Under the pieces are notes generated by a model. It had not been told where the DNA came from and did no database searches. It saw nothing but the letters and a program-made list of their open reading frames with translations. Below, in pieces: positions 8,190-17,320 of a stretch of DNA of 64,000 bases. Source of the stretch: Actinomarinicola tropica (lineage in GTDB: Bacteria; Actinomycetota; Acidimicrobiia; Acidimicrobiales; SKKL01); contig NZ_CP045851.1 in assembly GCF_009650215.1 (NCBI RefSeq), positions 3,065,001 through 3,129,000 on the forward strand. The letters are read 5' to 3'. Each line of letters starts with the position of its first letter. The first letter of the stretch is position 1. A program made the translations under genes and the position numbers.

Positions 8190-10262
8190 TCAGTAGGGGC
8201 GGCCGGGGATGGGCCGGTAGAGCCGGTCCTGGTAGTCCCGCACCATGCGCGACGCGGTGACCTGGGGGCCGAGGGAGGCCCACGTGTGGCGCACCCGGTC
8301 GAGCCAACGGGACGAGAGCGGCCGGCCGTCGGCGTAGAAGAGCGGCACGATCTCGTTCTCGAGCACGTCGTAGAGGACGCCCACCTCGGCGGCGTCGCGA
8401 GTGACCCGGTCCTCGAACTCCTCGAAGGAGGGGATCGACCAGCCGTTGCCGCCGTCGTACATCTCGGCCCACCAGCCGTCGAGCACCGAGAAGTTGAGCG
8501 CGCCGTTCAGCGCGGCCTTCTCCCCCGACGTGCCGCACGCCTCCTGGGGCCGCACCGGGTTGTTCAGCCACACGTCGCTGCCGTGGTAGAGCGCCCGGGC
8601 GACGCCGATGTCGTAGTCGTCGATGAACACGAACCGACCGGCGAACGTGGGATCGGCCGACACCTCGAGCACCTGCCGGAGGAGCGCCTTGCCCGGCTCG
8701 TCGGCCGGGTGCGCCTTGCCGGCGAAGACGACCTGCACCGGCCGGTCGCCGTCGAGCAGCAGGCGCTCGAGCCGGTCGCGGTCGGAGAGCAGCAGCGTCG
8801 CCCGCTTGTAGGTGGCGAACCGGCGGGCGAAGCCGATGGTGAGCGCACCGGGGTCGAGCGCCTCGGCGGCGTGGGTCTGGCCGCGCTCGGCGAGCCGATC
8901 GCGCACGAAGCGGACCAGCCGCTCGCGGGCCGCGACGCGAGCGTCGCGCAGCTCGTCGTCGCCCAGGGCCGAGACGGCCCGCCAGTCGTCGGCCGACGCG
9001 TCCGGCCAGTCGACGCCGATCACGCGGTCGAAGATCGCCTGCACCTCGGGCGAGGTCCACGTGCGGGCATGGACGCCGTTGGTCACAGCGGTGATCGGGA
9101 CGTCGCGCTCGGGCGTGTCCGGGAAGACCGAGGCGAACATCGAGCGGCTCACCGCGCCGTGGAGCTGCGAGACGCCGTTCGCTCGTCCTGACACCCGCAG
9201 GCAGAACGCAGCCATGTTGAACGCGTCGGGTCCGTCGTCGGCGTAGCGCCCGAGCTCCATCAGCTCGTCGATCGAGACGCCGACGCCCTCGCACCACCCG
9301 CCCAGGTACGTCTGCATCAGGTCCCGCGGGAAGCGGTCGATGCCGGCGGGGACGGGCGTGTGGGTGGTGAAGACGAGCGACGCGCGGTTCTGCTCGACGG
9401 CCTCGTGCAGCGAGGCGCCGGAGGAGACCATCTGGGCGCGGATCCGCTCGAGAGCCAGGAACCCCGCGTGGCCCTCGTTCAGGTGGTACACCCGCGGCGC
9501 CATGCCGAGCGAGCGAAGGACGCGGACGCCGGCGACGCCGAGGATGAGCTCCTGACGGACGCGGTGGGCCTGATCCCCGCCGTAGAGGCGGTCGGTGATG
9601 TGCCGCGCTCGCTCGGAGTTGCCGTCGACGTGGGTGTCGAGGAGCAGCAGGGTGATCCGACCGACGTCGGCCTTCCACACCTGCACGGCCACGTTCTCGT
9701 CGCCGACGGCGACCGTCGCCGCTGCGCCGTGGACCTTCTGGAGGCCGACCATCTCGGGCCGGATGTCGCGGTAGTGCTCGAGCTGGCCCTGGCCGGGGAC
9801 GAGCTCCTGTCGGAAGAAGCCCTGGCGGTAGAAGAGGCCGACGCCGACGAGGGAGAGGTCGAGGTCGCTGGCCGCCTTGAGGTGGTCGCCGGCCAGCACC
9901 CCGAGCCCGCCGGAGTACTGGGGCAGGCTCTCGGCCACGCCGAACTCCGGGGAGAAGTAGGCGACCTGGGGCGCGCGGGGCGGCCGTCCCGGCTGCACGT
10001 AGGCGAGCAGCTCGGCGTGCAGGTGGTCGGCGTCGCGGACGAAGTCGGCGTCGGCGGCGAGGTCCCGCCAGGTCGACTCCTCGAGGTCGGCGAGGAGCTG
10101 GAGCGGCGACCGATGGCCGACCTCCCAGCCGTCGACGGACACCCGCGCGAAGAGCTGCTGGGTGGGCACGTCCCACACCCACCGGAAGTTGCGGGCGAGA
10201 TCCTCGAGCTGGCGGCGCAGGCGGGCGCGCGGCTCGTCGGGGAGGGCAGCGTCGGGGTTCAC
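8190..10262 (-). CDS. glgP: Alpha-glucan (glycogen/maltodextrin) phosphorylase
   Basis: GT35 phosphorylase that releases glucose-1-phosphate from the non-reducing ends of glycogen or maltodextrin, using pyridoxal phosphate. At 690 residues it is the short form common in actinobacteria and thermophiles. Seen are FSPEFGVAESLPQYSGGLGV near residue 90, LNEGHAGF in the middle, and the C-terminal pyridoxal-phosphate region ACGTSGEKAALNGALNFS, with the lysine expected to bind the cofactor. GTG 10262 is chosen because a TAACGT box lies seven bases upstream; an in-frame GTG at 10271 would overlap that box. It is monocistronic and divergent from the M3 peptidase. It works with GlgX and MalQ in glucan breakdown. 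Confidence 0.95.
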   Translation of the reverse strand: MNPDAALPDEPRARLRRQLEDLARNFRWVWDVPTQQLFARVSVDGWEVGHRSPLQLLADLEESTWRDLAADADFVRDADHLHAELLAYVQPGRPPRAPQVAYFSPEFGVAESLPQYSGGLGVLAGDHLKAASDLDLSLVGVGLFYRQGFFRQELVPGQGQLEHYRDIRPEMVGLQKVHGAAATVAVGDENVAVQVWKADVGRITLLLLDTHVDGNSERARHITDRLYGGDQAHRVRQELILGVAGVRVLRSLGMAPRVYHLNEGHAGFLALERIRAQMVSSGASLHEAVEQNRASLVFTTHTPVPAGIDRFPRDLMQTYLGGWCEGVGVSIDELMELGRYADDGPDAFNMAAFCLRVSGRANGVSQLHGAVSRSMFASVFPDTPERDVPITAVTNGVHARTWTSPEVQAIFDRVIGVDWPDASADDWRAVSALGDDELRDARVAARERLVRFVRDRLAERGQTHAAEALDPGALTIGFARRFATYKRATLLLSDRDRLERLLLDGDRPVQVVFAGKAHPADEPGKALLRQVLEVSADPTFAGRFVFIDDYDIGVARALYHGSDVWLNNPVRPQEACGTSGEKAALNGALNFSVLDGWWAEMYDGGNGWSIPSFEEFEDRVTRDAAEVGVLYDVLENEIVPLFYADGRPLSSRWLDRVRHTWASLGPQVTASRMVRDYQDRLYRPIPGRPY

Positions 10263-10269
10263 CGTGCGC

Positions 10270-10275
10270 ACGTTA
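10270..10275 (-). promoter_or_regulatory. Putative leaderless -10 box for glgP
   Basis: TAACGT on the minus strand, seven bases before GTG 10262. Confidence 0.45.
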
Positions 10276-10303
10276 CCGAGCGACGTCCGGCCCGCGTCCC
10301 GCC

Positions 10304-10309
10304 TACCGT
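10304..10309 (+). promoter_or_regulatory. Possible -10 box for the M3 peptidase operon, with a short leader
   Basis: TACCGT about 36 bases before ATG 10346. Unlike the leaderless genes, this start has a ribosome binding site (CGGAG, seven bases upstream). Confidence 0.3.
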
Positions 10310-10345
10310 GTGGCCCGACCGACGTCACACGCAACGGAGCCGCGC

Positions 10346-12172
10346 ATGACCGCCACCGACGACCGCCTCGACGCCGACCTGACGGCCGAGGACGTGGCGT
10401 GGGACCTCGAGACGCTGGTCGACGGGCGCGGTGCCGAGGGGGTCGACGACCTGCTGGCGGCGGCCGACGCGCTGGCCGACCGGATCGCCGCACGACGGGG
10501 CCAGGTCGCCCAGCTCGATGCCGCCGGACTGGACGAAGTGATGCGCGAGCAGGCCGAGCTCCACACCCTCGTGGGCCGGGCGGGCTCCTACGCCGGCCTG
10601 CGGTTCGCGGTCGACACCGCCGACGCTGCGGTGGCGGCGCTCATGCAGCGGGTCGACGAGCGCTCGACCGCCATCGGCACCCGGCTGCTCTTCTTCGACC
10701 TCGAGTGGGCCGCCGTGGACGACGACCACGCCGAGCGCCTCCTCGCCGACGAGCGCCTCGCCTGGTGCGCCCACCACCTGCGCAACGTGCGCCGCTACCG
10801 CGACCACCTCCTCTCCGAGCCGGAGGAGCGCATCCTCACCGAGAAGGCGGCCACCGGCCGCAACGCCTGGAGCCGGCTGTTCTCCGAGCTCACCTCGGCG
10901 ATCAGCGTCGAGCTGCCCGACGGGCAGGGCGGCACCGAGACCGCCAAGCTCGAGACCGCCCTCAGCCGCCTCGCCGACCCCGACCGTGAGGTGCGCCGCA
11001 CCGCCGCCGAGGCCGTCACCGCCGGCCTCGCCCCCGGGCTCCGCACGCGGGCGTTCGTCTTCAACACGCTGCTGCACGACAAGGCGGTCGACGATCGCCT
11101 GCGCTCCTATGCCACGTGGCTCACCAGCCGGAACCTGGCGAACGAGGCCACCGACGAGTCGGTCGAGGCCCTCGTCGCCGCGGTGCGATCCCGCTACGAC
11201 ATCCCGCAGCGCTGGTACCGGCTGAAGGCCGACATCCTCGGCGTCGACCGCATCGCCGACTACGACCGCATGTCCTCGGTGGCCGAGTCCGAGGCGCAGA
11301 TCGGCTGGTCCGCCGCCCGCGAGCTCGTCCTCGACTCGTACCGATCGTTCTCCCCGGAGATGGCCGACATCGCCCTGCGGTTCTTCGAGGAGTCGTGGAT
11401 CGACGCCCCGGTGCGACCGGCCAAGCGCCCCGGCGCGTTCTGCGCCTACACCGTCCCCGACCACCACCCCTACGTGATGCTCAACTGGACGGGGCGGCGC
11501 CGCGACGTGCTCACCCTGGCCCACGAGCTCGGCCACGGCCTGCACGCCTTCCTCGCCCGCGACCAGGGCGTCTTCCACCAGGGCACACCTCTGACCCTGG
11601 CCGAGACGGCGTCGGTGTTCGGCGAGACGGTCACCTTCGGGCAGCTCCTGGACGCCACCACCGACCCGGGCGAGCGGCTGGCGCTCCTCGCCGAGAGCAT
11701 CGAGGGCGCCATCGCCACCGTGTTCCGCCAGACGGCGATGAACCAGTTCGAGGCGGCGGTCCACACCGCACGGCGCGAGGAGGGCGAGCTCTCCGTCGAC
11801 CGCTTCGGCGAGCTGTGGGCCAGCACCCAGGCCGACATGCTCGGCGACGCCGTCGAGATCACCGAGGGCTACCGCACCTGGTGGTCCTACATCCCGCACT
11901 TCATCGGCACGCCGGGCTACGTCTACGCCTACGCCTACGGGCAGCTGCTCGCCCTGTCGGTCTACGCCCGCTACGAGGAGCAGGGCGGCGACTTCGTCCC
12001 CCGCTACCTGCACCTGCTGTCCGCCGGCGGCTCGATGCCACCCGAGGAGCTCGGCCGCATCGTCGGCTGCGACCTGGCCGACCCCGGCTTCTGGGGCGCG
12101 GGGCTCGACATCGTGCAGGGGCAGCTCGAGGCAGCCGAGACCGCCGCCCACGACGCGGGTCGGCTCCGATGA
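10346..12172 (+). CDS. M3 family oligoendopeptidase (PepF type)
   Basis: Zinc metallopeptidase that trims short peptides in the cytoplasm. The 608-residue protein has the M3 fold with the catalytic motif LAHELGHGLH near residue 391 (His-Glu-x-x-His) and a downstream glutamate within AETASVFGET, the third zinc ligand. The C-terminal HFIGTPGYVYAYAYGQLLAL is the family's substrate-tyrosine region. Length fits PepF. ATG 10346 is preferred over an upstream in-frame ATG at 10310 because it has GGAG seven bases before it. The stop overlaps the start of the aldehyde dehydrogenase (ATGA), so the two are co-translated. Confidence 0.94.
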   Translation: MTATDDRLDADLTAEDVAWDLETLVDGRGAEGVDDLLAAADALADRIAARRGQVAQLDAAGLDEVMREQAELHTLVGRAGSYAGLRFAVDTADAAVAALMQRVDERSTAIGTRLLFFDLEWAAVDDDHAERLLADERLAWCAHHLRNVRRYRDHLLSEPEERILTEKAATGRNAWSRLFSELTSAISVELPDGQGGTETAKLETALSRLADPDREVRRTAAEAVTAGLAPGLRTRAFVFNTLLHDKAVDDRLRSYATWLTSRNLANEATDESVEALVAAVRSRYDIPQRWYRLKADILGVDRIADYDRMSSVAESEAQIGWSAARELVLDSYRSFSPEMADIALRFFEESWIDAPVRPAKRPGAFCAYTVPDHHPYVMLNWTGRRRDVLTLAHELGHGLHAFLARDQGVFHQGTPLTLAETASVFGETVTFGQLLDATTDPGERLALLAESIEGAIATVFRQTAMNQFEAAVHTARREEGELSVDRFGELWASTQADMLGDAVEITEGYRTWWSYIPHFIGTPGYVYAYAYGQLLALSVYARYEEQGGDFVPRYLHLLSAGGSMPPEELGRIVGCDLADPGFWGAGLDIVQGQLEAAETAAHDAGRLR

Positions 12173-13551
12173 GCGTCGACGTCGGCGCCGTCGTCGCCGC
12201 CCGCCGAGACGCCTTCCGCGCCGGCACCACCCGGCCGCTGCGCTGGCGCCGGGAGCAGCTCCTCAACCTCCAGCGCATGCTCGAGGAGCAGTCCGAGCGC
12301 TGGGCCCGTGCGCTGCACGCCGACCTCGGCAAGTCCGAGACCGAGGCGCACATCACCGAGATCGGCTTCTGCGTCGGGGAGATCCGCCACATCCTCAAGC
12401 ACCTCGACGACTGGGTCGAGCCCGAGCGGGTGAAGGTGCCGGTCAGCCAGAAGCCCGGGCGCGCCGAGATCGTCAACGAGCCCCTCGGCGTGGTGCTGAT
12501 CGTCTCGCCGTGGAACTACCCGCTCCACCTGCTCGTGGCGCCGCTGGCCGCCGCGCTCGCCGCCGGCAACGCCGTGGTCTGCAAGCCGTCGGAGCTCGCC
12601 CCCGCCACCTCCGCCGAGCTCGCGAGCCTGCTCCCCCAGTACCTCGACACCGAGGCCGTCGCCGTCGTCGAGGGCGGCCCCGAGGTCGCCACCGCGCTGC
12701 TCGACGAGCGCGTCGACCACGTGTTCTTCACCGGCTCGACGGCGATCGGCCGCAAGGTGATGGCCGCCGCCGCCCGCCACCTCACGCCGGTCACGCTCGA
12801 GCTCGGCGGCAAGAGCCCGGCGATCGTCGACCGCAGCGCCCGGCTCGACGTGACGGCCAAGCGGATCGTGCTCGGCCGGTTCATGAACGCCGGCCAGACC
12901 TGCGTCGCCCCCGACCACGTCCTCGTCGACGAGGAGGTCGAGTCCGAGCTCTGCGAGCGGATGGTCGCCGCGGTGCACGACTTCTTCGGCGACGACCCCG
13001 CGGCGAGCGCGGACCTCGGCCGCATCGTGAACGACCGGCACGTCGCCCGGCTCCAGGGGCTGCTCGACGGCGGCGGCTACGAGGAGGTGCTCGTCGGCGG
13101 GGACGTCGATGCCGCGTCGCGCTACGTCGCCCCGACGATCCTGCGGGGCGTCCGTCCCGACGCGCCCGTCATGGGCGAGGAGATCTTCGGCCCGATCCTG
13201 CCCGTGCTCGGCGTGCCGTCCCTCGACGACGCCATCGACGCGGTCAACGCCGGCGAGAAGCCGCTCGCCCTGTACGTGTTCGCCGAGGACGACGACGCCG
13301 TGGAGGCGGTGCTCGAGCGCACCAGCTCCGGAGGCGTGTGCGTCAACCACACCCTGCTCCAGCTCGGCGTGCCCGACCTGCCGTTCGGCGGGGTGGGCGA
13401 GAGCGGCACCGGCGCCTACCACGGGCGCGCCGGCTTCGACGCGCTGAGCCACCGCAAGTCGGTCTTCCGCAAGTCGACCCGACCCGACCCGTCGATCGTG
13501 TACCCGCCCTACGGACGGTGGAAGTCGAAGGTCATCCGCGCCGCGACCTGA
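12169..13551 (+). CDS. Aldehyde dehydrogenase (class 3-like)
   Basis: NAD(P)-dependent oxidation of aldehydes to acids. The 460-residue length and sequence order fit the class 3/coniferyl-aldehyde group, which is shorter than class 1/2 enzymes. Seen are the cofactor-loop motif SPWNYPLHL near residue 112, the general-base glutamate in LELGGKSPAIV near 210, the catalytic cysteine in NAGQTCVAPD near 245, and EIFGPILPV near 340. A hydrophobic membrane anchor, found in some class 3 enzymes, is absent. It overlaps the M3 peptidase by 4 bases (ATGA), but the pairing suggests no specific substrate. Medium- or long-chain aldehydes are likely by family. Confidence 0.93.
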   Translation: MSVDVGAVVAARRDAFRAGTTRPLRWRREQLLNLQRMLEEQSERWARALHADLGKSETEAHITEIGFCVGEIRHILKHLDDWVEPERVKVPVSQKPGRAEIVNEPLGVVLIVSPWNYPLHLLVAPLAAALAAGNAVVCKPSELAPATSAELASLLPQYLDTEAVAVVEGGPEVATALLDERVDHVFFTGSTAIGRKVMAAAARHLTPVTLELGGKSPAIVDRSARLDVTAKRIVLGRFMNAGQTCVAPDHVLVDEEVESELCERMVAAVHDFFGDDPAASADLGRIVNDRHVARLQGLLDGGGYEEVLVGGDVDAASRYVAPTILRGVRPDAPVMGEEIFGPILPVLGVPSLDDAIDAVNAGEKPLALYVFAEDDDAVEAVLERTSSGGVCVNHTLLQLGVPDLPFGGVGESGTGAYHGRAGFDALSHRKSVFRKSTRPDPSIVYPPYGRWKSKVIRAAT

Positions 13552-13579
13552 TCCCGACGACACCGGCCCCGGCGCCCGG

Positions 13580-13585
13580 TACTGT
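13580..13585 (+). promoter_or_regulatory. Possible -10 box for cbiM
   Basis: TACTGT about 49 bases before ATG 13635. The gene has a GAGAGGA ribosome binding site, so it would have a short leader. Confidence 0.25.
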
Positions 13586-13634
13586 CGGACGCCCGGTCGA
13601 CCGACCGCCGCCACGACCGAGAGGACGGCTCGCC

Positions 13635-14516
13635 ATGCACCTCCCCGACGGGATCCTGTCCGGACACGCCGAGATCGTCGGCGCCGTCGCCGCCGCCGGA
13701 GGCCTCGCCGTCGCGGCGCGGGCCGCTCGCCACCAGGCGACCCGCGTGCCCGCCGGTCGCATCGCGGCGGTGGGGGCGCTGGTGTTCGCCGGCCAGATGG
13801 TCAACGTGCCGGTCGCGTCGGGGACGAGCGGGCACCTCCTCGGCGCCGCGCTCGCGGTGGCCCTCCTCGGTCCCGGGATCGGGATCCTGACGACCGCGGC
13901 CGTCCTCGCCGTGCAGGCCCTCGCCTTCGCCGACGGCGGTGTGAGCTCGCTCGGGCTCAACGTGCTGAACATGGCCGTGGTGCCGGGCGCGGTGGCCGCA
14001 GCGCTGATCGGCACGGCCGGCTCGGCCACCCGTGCACCGCGCCTCGCCGCGGCGGCAGGCCTCGGCACCTTGGCGGCGGCGAGCGCCTTCTCCCTCCAGT
14101 ACGCGCTGGCGTCGCTGCGCGGCGAGCCCGCCGGCACCGTCGTCGCCGACATGCTCGCCGTGCACGTCCCGATCGCCGTGCTCGAGGTCGCGCTGACCCT
14201 GGCTGCGGTCGCCGCCGCTCGCGCCGTCGACGCCCGCCCGGCCGCGGTGGCGCTCGGCGCGGTGGCTGTCGCCGCCCTCGTGGCCCCGTGGGCCAGCAGC
14301 GCACCCGACGGGCTCGAGCGGGTGGCCATCGACCGCGACTTCGCCTCGCTCGCCGGCGCGCATCCGCTCGACGGCTCCCCGCTCGCCGACTACGCGGTCG
14401 CCGGCGTCGACCACCAGATCCTCACCGTGGCGATCGCGGGAGCCGTCGGCGTCGCTCTGGTGGCCGCACTGCTCGGAGGCAGTGCACGGCTGGCCCGGGC
14501 CGTCGTCCGCGCCTGA
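13635..14516 (+). CDS. cbiM: CbiM-type cobalt/nickel ECF transporter component fused to a PDGLE domain
   Basis: Membrane S-component for uptake of cobalt or nickel. The protein (293 residues) begins with the metal-binding N-terminus MHLPDGILSG, whose free amino group, His2 and following residues form the metal site. Six or seven hydrophobic segments fill the first 210 residues. The C-terminal part carries SSAPDGLERVA near residue 222 and a final membrane helix (LTVAIAGAVGVALVAALLGG), the PDGLE/CbiN-like module that replaces a separate CbiN. The partner energising proteins CbiQ and CbiO do not follow; convergent genes begin 5 bases downstream. A ribosome binding site (GAGAGGA) precedes ATG 13635. 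Confidence 0.88.
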   Translation: MHLPDGILSGHAEIVGAVAAAGGLAVAARAARHQATRVPAGRIAAVGALVFAGQMVNVPVASGTSGHLLGAALAVALLGPGIGILTTAAVLAVQALAFADGGVSSLGLNVLNMAVVPGAVAAALIGTAGSATRAPRLAAAAGLGTLAAASAFSLQYALASLRGEPAGTVVADMLAVHVPIAVLEVALTLAAVAAARAVDARPAAVALGAVAVAALVAPWASSAPDGLERVAIDRDFASLAGAHPLDGSPLADYAVAGVDHQILTVAIAGAVGVALVAALLGGSARLARAVVRA

Positions 14517-14520
14517 ACCC

Positions 14521-15300
14521 TCAGGGGGCGATCCGCGGCACGCCCGCCGCCTCGGTCATCTCGTCGTAGCCCGCCGCGAGGTCGCGGAGCGCCTGACCGC
14601 CGTCCCCCCGATACGACGGGCCGTGCATGATCGCGAGCGTCGACGGTGCGAGCTCGGCCAGGCCCCGCAGGGTCGCTCCCGTGTGCGGGGCGAGCGCCGT
14701 CGCGTGGAACATCCCCTCGGCCGCGAGGGCCGGGCCCACGACGTCGGACTCGACCAGGGCCGGTGAGGCCCCGATCCCGGTGAACAGGTCGCCGCAGAGC
14801 AGGGTGCCCGTGGTCTCCTCGAACAGCACCTGCGCCTCCCACCCGTGGGGCACGTGAGGCGTGGAGATCTGGCGGACGCGCTTCCCGCCGAGGTCGATCA
14901 CCTCGCCCTCGGCCAACGCCCGGGGCGGACGGTCGCAGAGGTCGTTCAAGGAGACATCGCAGCCGAGGGCGCCGAACGCGACCTGGCTGTCGGGTGCGGC
15001 GGCGAGCCACATGTTCATCGCACCGCACTCGTCGGACTCGACGTGTCCGAAGCTGATCCACGCCAGCGACTCGACGGCGACCACCGTCGACACCGCCTCG
15101 GCGACGAGCGGGAAGAGCCCGCGCGGACCGGTGTGGAACAGCATGGGCTCGTCCGCGACGAGCAGGAACTGGTTGAACGTGAAGCCCTCGGGCGTGACGT
15201 CGGGGATCCAGGTGGAGATGCGGTAGACGTCGTCCGCGATCTCGTCGATGACCGGCTGCATGGGTTCCATGCAGGTGTGGCGTTCATCTTCGACCGCCAC
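14521..15300 (-). CDS. MBL-fold protein of the oxygen-binding di-iron (ODP/flavodiiron) type
   Basis: A stand-alone metallo-beta-lactamase-fold protein of 259 residues. In place of the HxHxDH motif of hydrolases it has FGHVESDECGAMN near residue 85, the H-x-E-x-D pattern of flavodiiron proteins and ODP sensors that bind a non-haem di-iron centre. Later metal-ligand positions are present: TPHVPHGWEA, LLCGDLFTG with the bridging aspartate, and IMHGPSYRG. No flavodoxin domain follows, so an oxygen/NO sensor or a small oxidoreductase using a separate flavin partner is more likely than a hydrolase. The start is either GTG 15300, three bases after the upstream stop, or ATG 15270, nearer to the usual N-terminus. 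Coupled to the TPR gene. Confidence 0.85.
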   Translation of the reverse strand: MAVEDERHTCMEPMQPVIDEIADDVYRISTWIPDVTPEGFTFNQFLLVADEPMLFHTGPRGLFPLVAEAVSTVVAVESLAWISFGHVESDECGAMNMWLAAAPDSQVAFGALGCDVSLNDLCDRPPRALAEGEVIDLGGKRVRQISTPHVPHGWEAQVLFEETTGTLLCGDLFTGIGASPALVESDVVGPALAAEGMFHATALAPHTGATLRGLAELAPSTLAIMHGPSYRGDGGQALRDLAAGYDEMTEAAGVPRIAP

Positions 15301-15303
15301 CGT

Positions 15304-17259
15304 TCAGTCCGCGTCGAACACCTCCTGCACCGGACCGGTCCGCCACAGGACGGGATCGTCGAGCCCCGGCTCGTAGGCGCAGTAGAGGCCCGTCCGCACC
15401 CGGCGATCGAGGACGGCAGCATCCTCGGGAAGGGCGTCGGAGATGCGGGCGATCGCCGACCGCAGCGCACGCGTGACGTTGAGACGGGCGCGCTCCGCCA
15501 CCGAGCCGGCGCGACGCGCTCGCCCACCCAGCCCGAAGGCCGATGCGAGCTGGCCCACGAGCGCGTCGAGCTCGCTCTGCATCTGCTCGGCGTCGTCGAG
15601 CGCGCCGCACTCGAGCGCGTCCTCGATCTCCGAGCGCAGGGACTCGATCCGCGTCCGGTAGGCCGCCCGGCTGCGGGCGTCGATCAGCTCGCCCGCGTCG
15701 CCCAGTCGGCGGCGATCGAGGCCCTCGGCCACGCCCTCCACGCGATCGACGAGGTCCAGCGCGTGGCGCTCCACACCTGGAGCCTGCAGCAGCTGCGACA
15801 GGTAGGCCAGGCCCTTGGACCGCGGCAGGAGGACGGTGGTCGCGCCCGCTGTCACGCACCACCGGCCCCCCACCGCCGTCAGCGCGGCGGACCGCCGCGG
15901 CGCGGGTCGTCCCGCACCGGCGAGGCGATCGAGGAGGTCGAGCTCGCCCGGCCGGAGCACCACGTCGAGCCCGCTCACGATGCTCCGGGCCATCGCGGCA
16001 TCCTCTCGGGCCGCGTCGAGCGCGCCGGCCTCCTCCCGGAGCGCGGCGAGGCGGAGCAGGAGCGTGAGCTCGAGGAAGGGCAGTCGGGTCGCGGCGACCT
16101 GGTCGACCGCTTCCTCGAGCAACACAACAGCCTCCGTCGTCGCGCCGGTGGCCGCCAGGGCCCGAGCACGAGCGGCGGACGCCCGGGCGCGCAGCGCCGG
16201 GACGTCGATGCCGTCGAGGCGACGCGCCAGATCACCGCAGGTGCGGAGGGCAGTGGCGCCGTCGCCTGCGGCGACCTGGGCGTCGACGACCACCGCGAGG
16301 AGCTCGACGGCGCGCAACCGGTCGTCACCCACCATCCGCAGGCCCCGGACGGCGGCGCGCCGCGCCAGGTCGTGATCGCCCCGCTCGAGGTGCAGGCGTG
16401 CGAGCGGCACGAGCGCGTCGACCGTCTGGTCCAGACCGAGCAGCAGCTCCTCCGCCTCGGCCGGTCGCCCCTGCCGGGTGCGCAGGTCGGCCAGGGCGAG
16501 GCGCGGGTGCCAGGCCGGCATCCCCATCGCCTCCTCGAACGCCGCCACCGAGTCGAGGAGGAGGGCCTCGGCCTCCCCCCACCTCCCCTGCTCGACCATC
16601 ACGGTCGCCCGGAGGCTCTCGCAGTGGCTGGACAGGAAGATCGGAGCGCCGGGGTCGGGCCCGATCAGTCCTCGTCGACGAAGGAGGTCGACCCACGACT
16701 CCGCCCGGTCCACGGCCGACGAGTGCTGGCACGCGGTGAAGAAGGAGCACACCGACTTGGCCGCGACCTCGGCGTCGTCGACCGGGCCGCACGCGAGAGC
16801 CATGGCTTCGTCGAGCTGGGCCATGCCCTGTTCGATGCGCCCGGCGCGCACGTGGGCGAGGCCGCCGTCGGCCAGAGCCTTGGCCTCGAGGTTGACGTCG
16901 CCGAAGCGGCGGGCACGGTCGAGCGCGAGCTCGGCCGACGCGAGCAGCACGTCGGGATCGTCCACGTCGCATCCCATCGCCGCGACCGCGACCCAACCCT
17001 GCTCGATGCACGGCGGTTCGTCCTCGACGAGGCGACGAGCACGAGCGAACCACGCACGGGCCGCGGTGAGGTTCCCCATCCCGGACCCGTAGGCGTCCCC
17101 GAGGCGGGCGCACGCGAGCGCGGCACCCCGCACGTCGCCCGACGCGGTGCGAGCTCGGATCGCCGTGGACAGGTGGGCGACGACACCCGCGAGGTCCATC
17201 CGCGCGTAGGCGGCGTCCGCCTCCTGCAGCGCGCGAGCGGCCTCGTCCTCCGGCTCCAC
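15304..17259 (-). CDS. TPR-repeat protein with an actinobacterial regulator-type C-terminal module
   Basis: About 651 residues, nearly all helical. From roughly residue 10 to 480 it is a series of TPR-like helical pairs (ALACARLGDAYGSGMGNLTA, EAKALADGGLAHVRAGRIEQ), expected to form a protein-binding solenoid. The C-terminal 190 residues (GGRWCVTAG, LLPRSKGLAYLSQLLQAPG, ending in RTGLYCAYEPG) resemble a module that I recall at the C-terminus of large actinobacterial AAA/BTAD-type regulators, after their TPR region. No ATPase or helix-turn-helix is present here. GTG 17259 has a GATGCT box six bases upstream; an in-frame GTG at 17280 is the alternative. It is translationally coupled to the di-iron MBL protein. 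Role unknown; a regulatory scaffold is my inference. Confidence 0.8.
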   Translation of the reverse strand: MEPEDEAARALQEADAAYARMDLAGVVAHLSTAIRARTASGDVRGAALACARLGDAYGSGMGNLTAARAWFARARRLVEDEPPCIEQGWVAVAAMGCDVDDPDVLLASAELALDRARRFGDVNLEAKALADGGLAHVRAGRIEQGMAQLDEAMALACGPVDDAEVAAKSVCSFFTACQHSSAVDRAESWVDLLRRRGLIGPDPGAPIFLSSHCESLRATVMVEQGRWGEAEALLLDSVAAFEEAMGMPAWHPRLALADLRTRQGRPAEAEELLLGLDQTVDALVPLARLHLERGDHDLARRAAVRGLRMVGDDRLRAVELLAVVVDAQVAAGDGATALRTCGDLARRLDGIDVPALRARASAARARALAATGATTEAVVLLEEAVDQVAATRLPFLELTLLLRLAALREEAGALDAAREDAAMARSIVSGLDVVLRPGELDLLDRLAGAGRPAPRRSAALTAVGGRWCVTAGATTVLLPRSKGLAYLSQLLQAPGVERHALDLVDRVEGVAEGLDRRRLGDAGELIDARSRAAYRTRIESLRSEIEDALECGALDDAEQMQSELDALVGQLASAFGLGGRARRAGSVAERARLNVTRALRSAIARISDALPEDAAVLDRRVRTGLYCAYEPGLDDPVLWRTGPVQEVFDAD

Positions 17260-17265
17260 GACGAC

Positions 17266-17271
17266 AGCATC
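17266..17271 (-). promoter_or_regulatory. Possible leaderless -10 variant for the TPR gene
   Basis: GATGCT, six bases before GTG 17259. The same hexamer at the same distance precedes the divergent gene at 17321. The first base departs from TANNNT. Confidence 0.25.
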
Positions 17272-17308
17272 GCACCCCACCCGTCGCTGCGAGGGCCCCT
17301 CACGGCGC

Positions 17309-17314
17309 GATGCT
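17309..17314 (+). promoter_or_regulatory. Possible leaderless -10 variant for the PrmA-like gene
   Basis: GATGCT, six bases before GTG 17321; mirror image of the box of the divergent TPR gene. Confidence 0.25.
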
Positions 17315-17320
17315 GGCGAG

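Noticed and set aside
10325-12151. 608-codon minus-strand frame opposite the M3 peptidase
   Set aside because: It mirrors the real gene and has no motif; the plus strand has the complete peptidase with HELGH.
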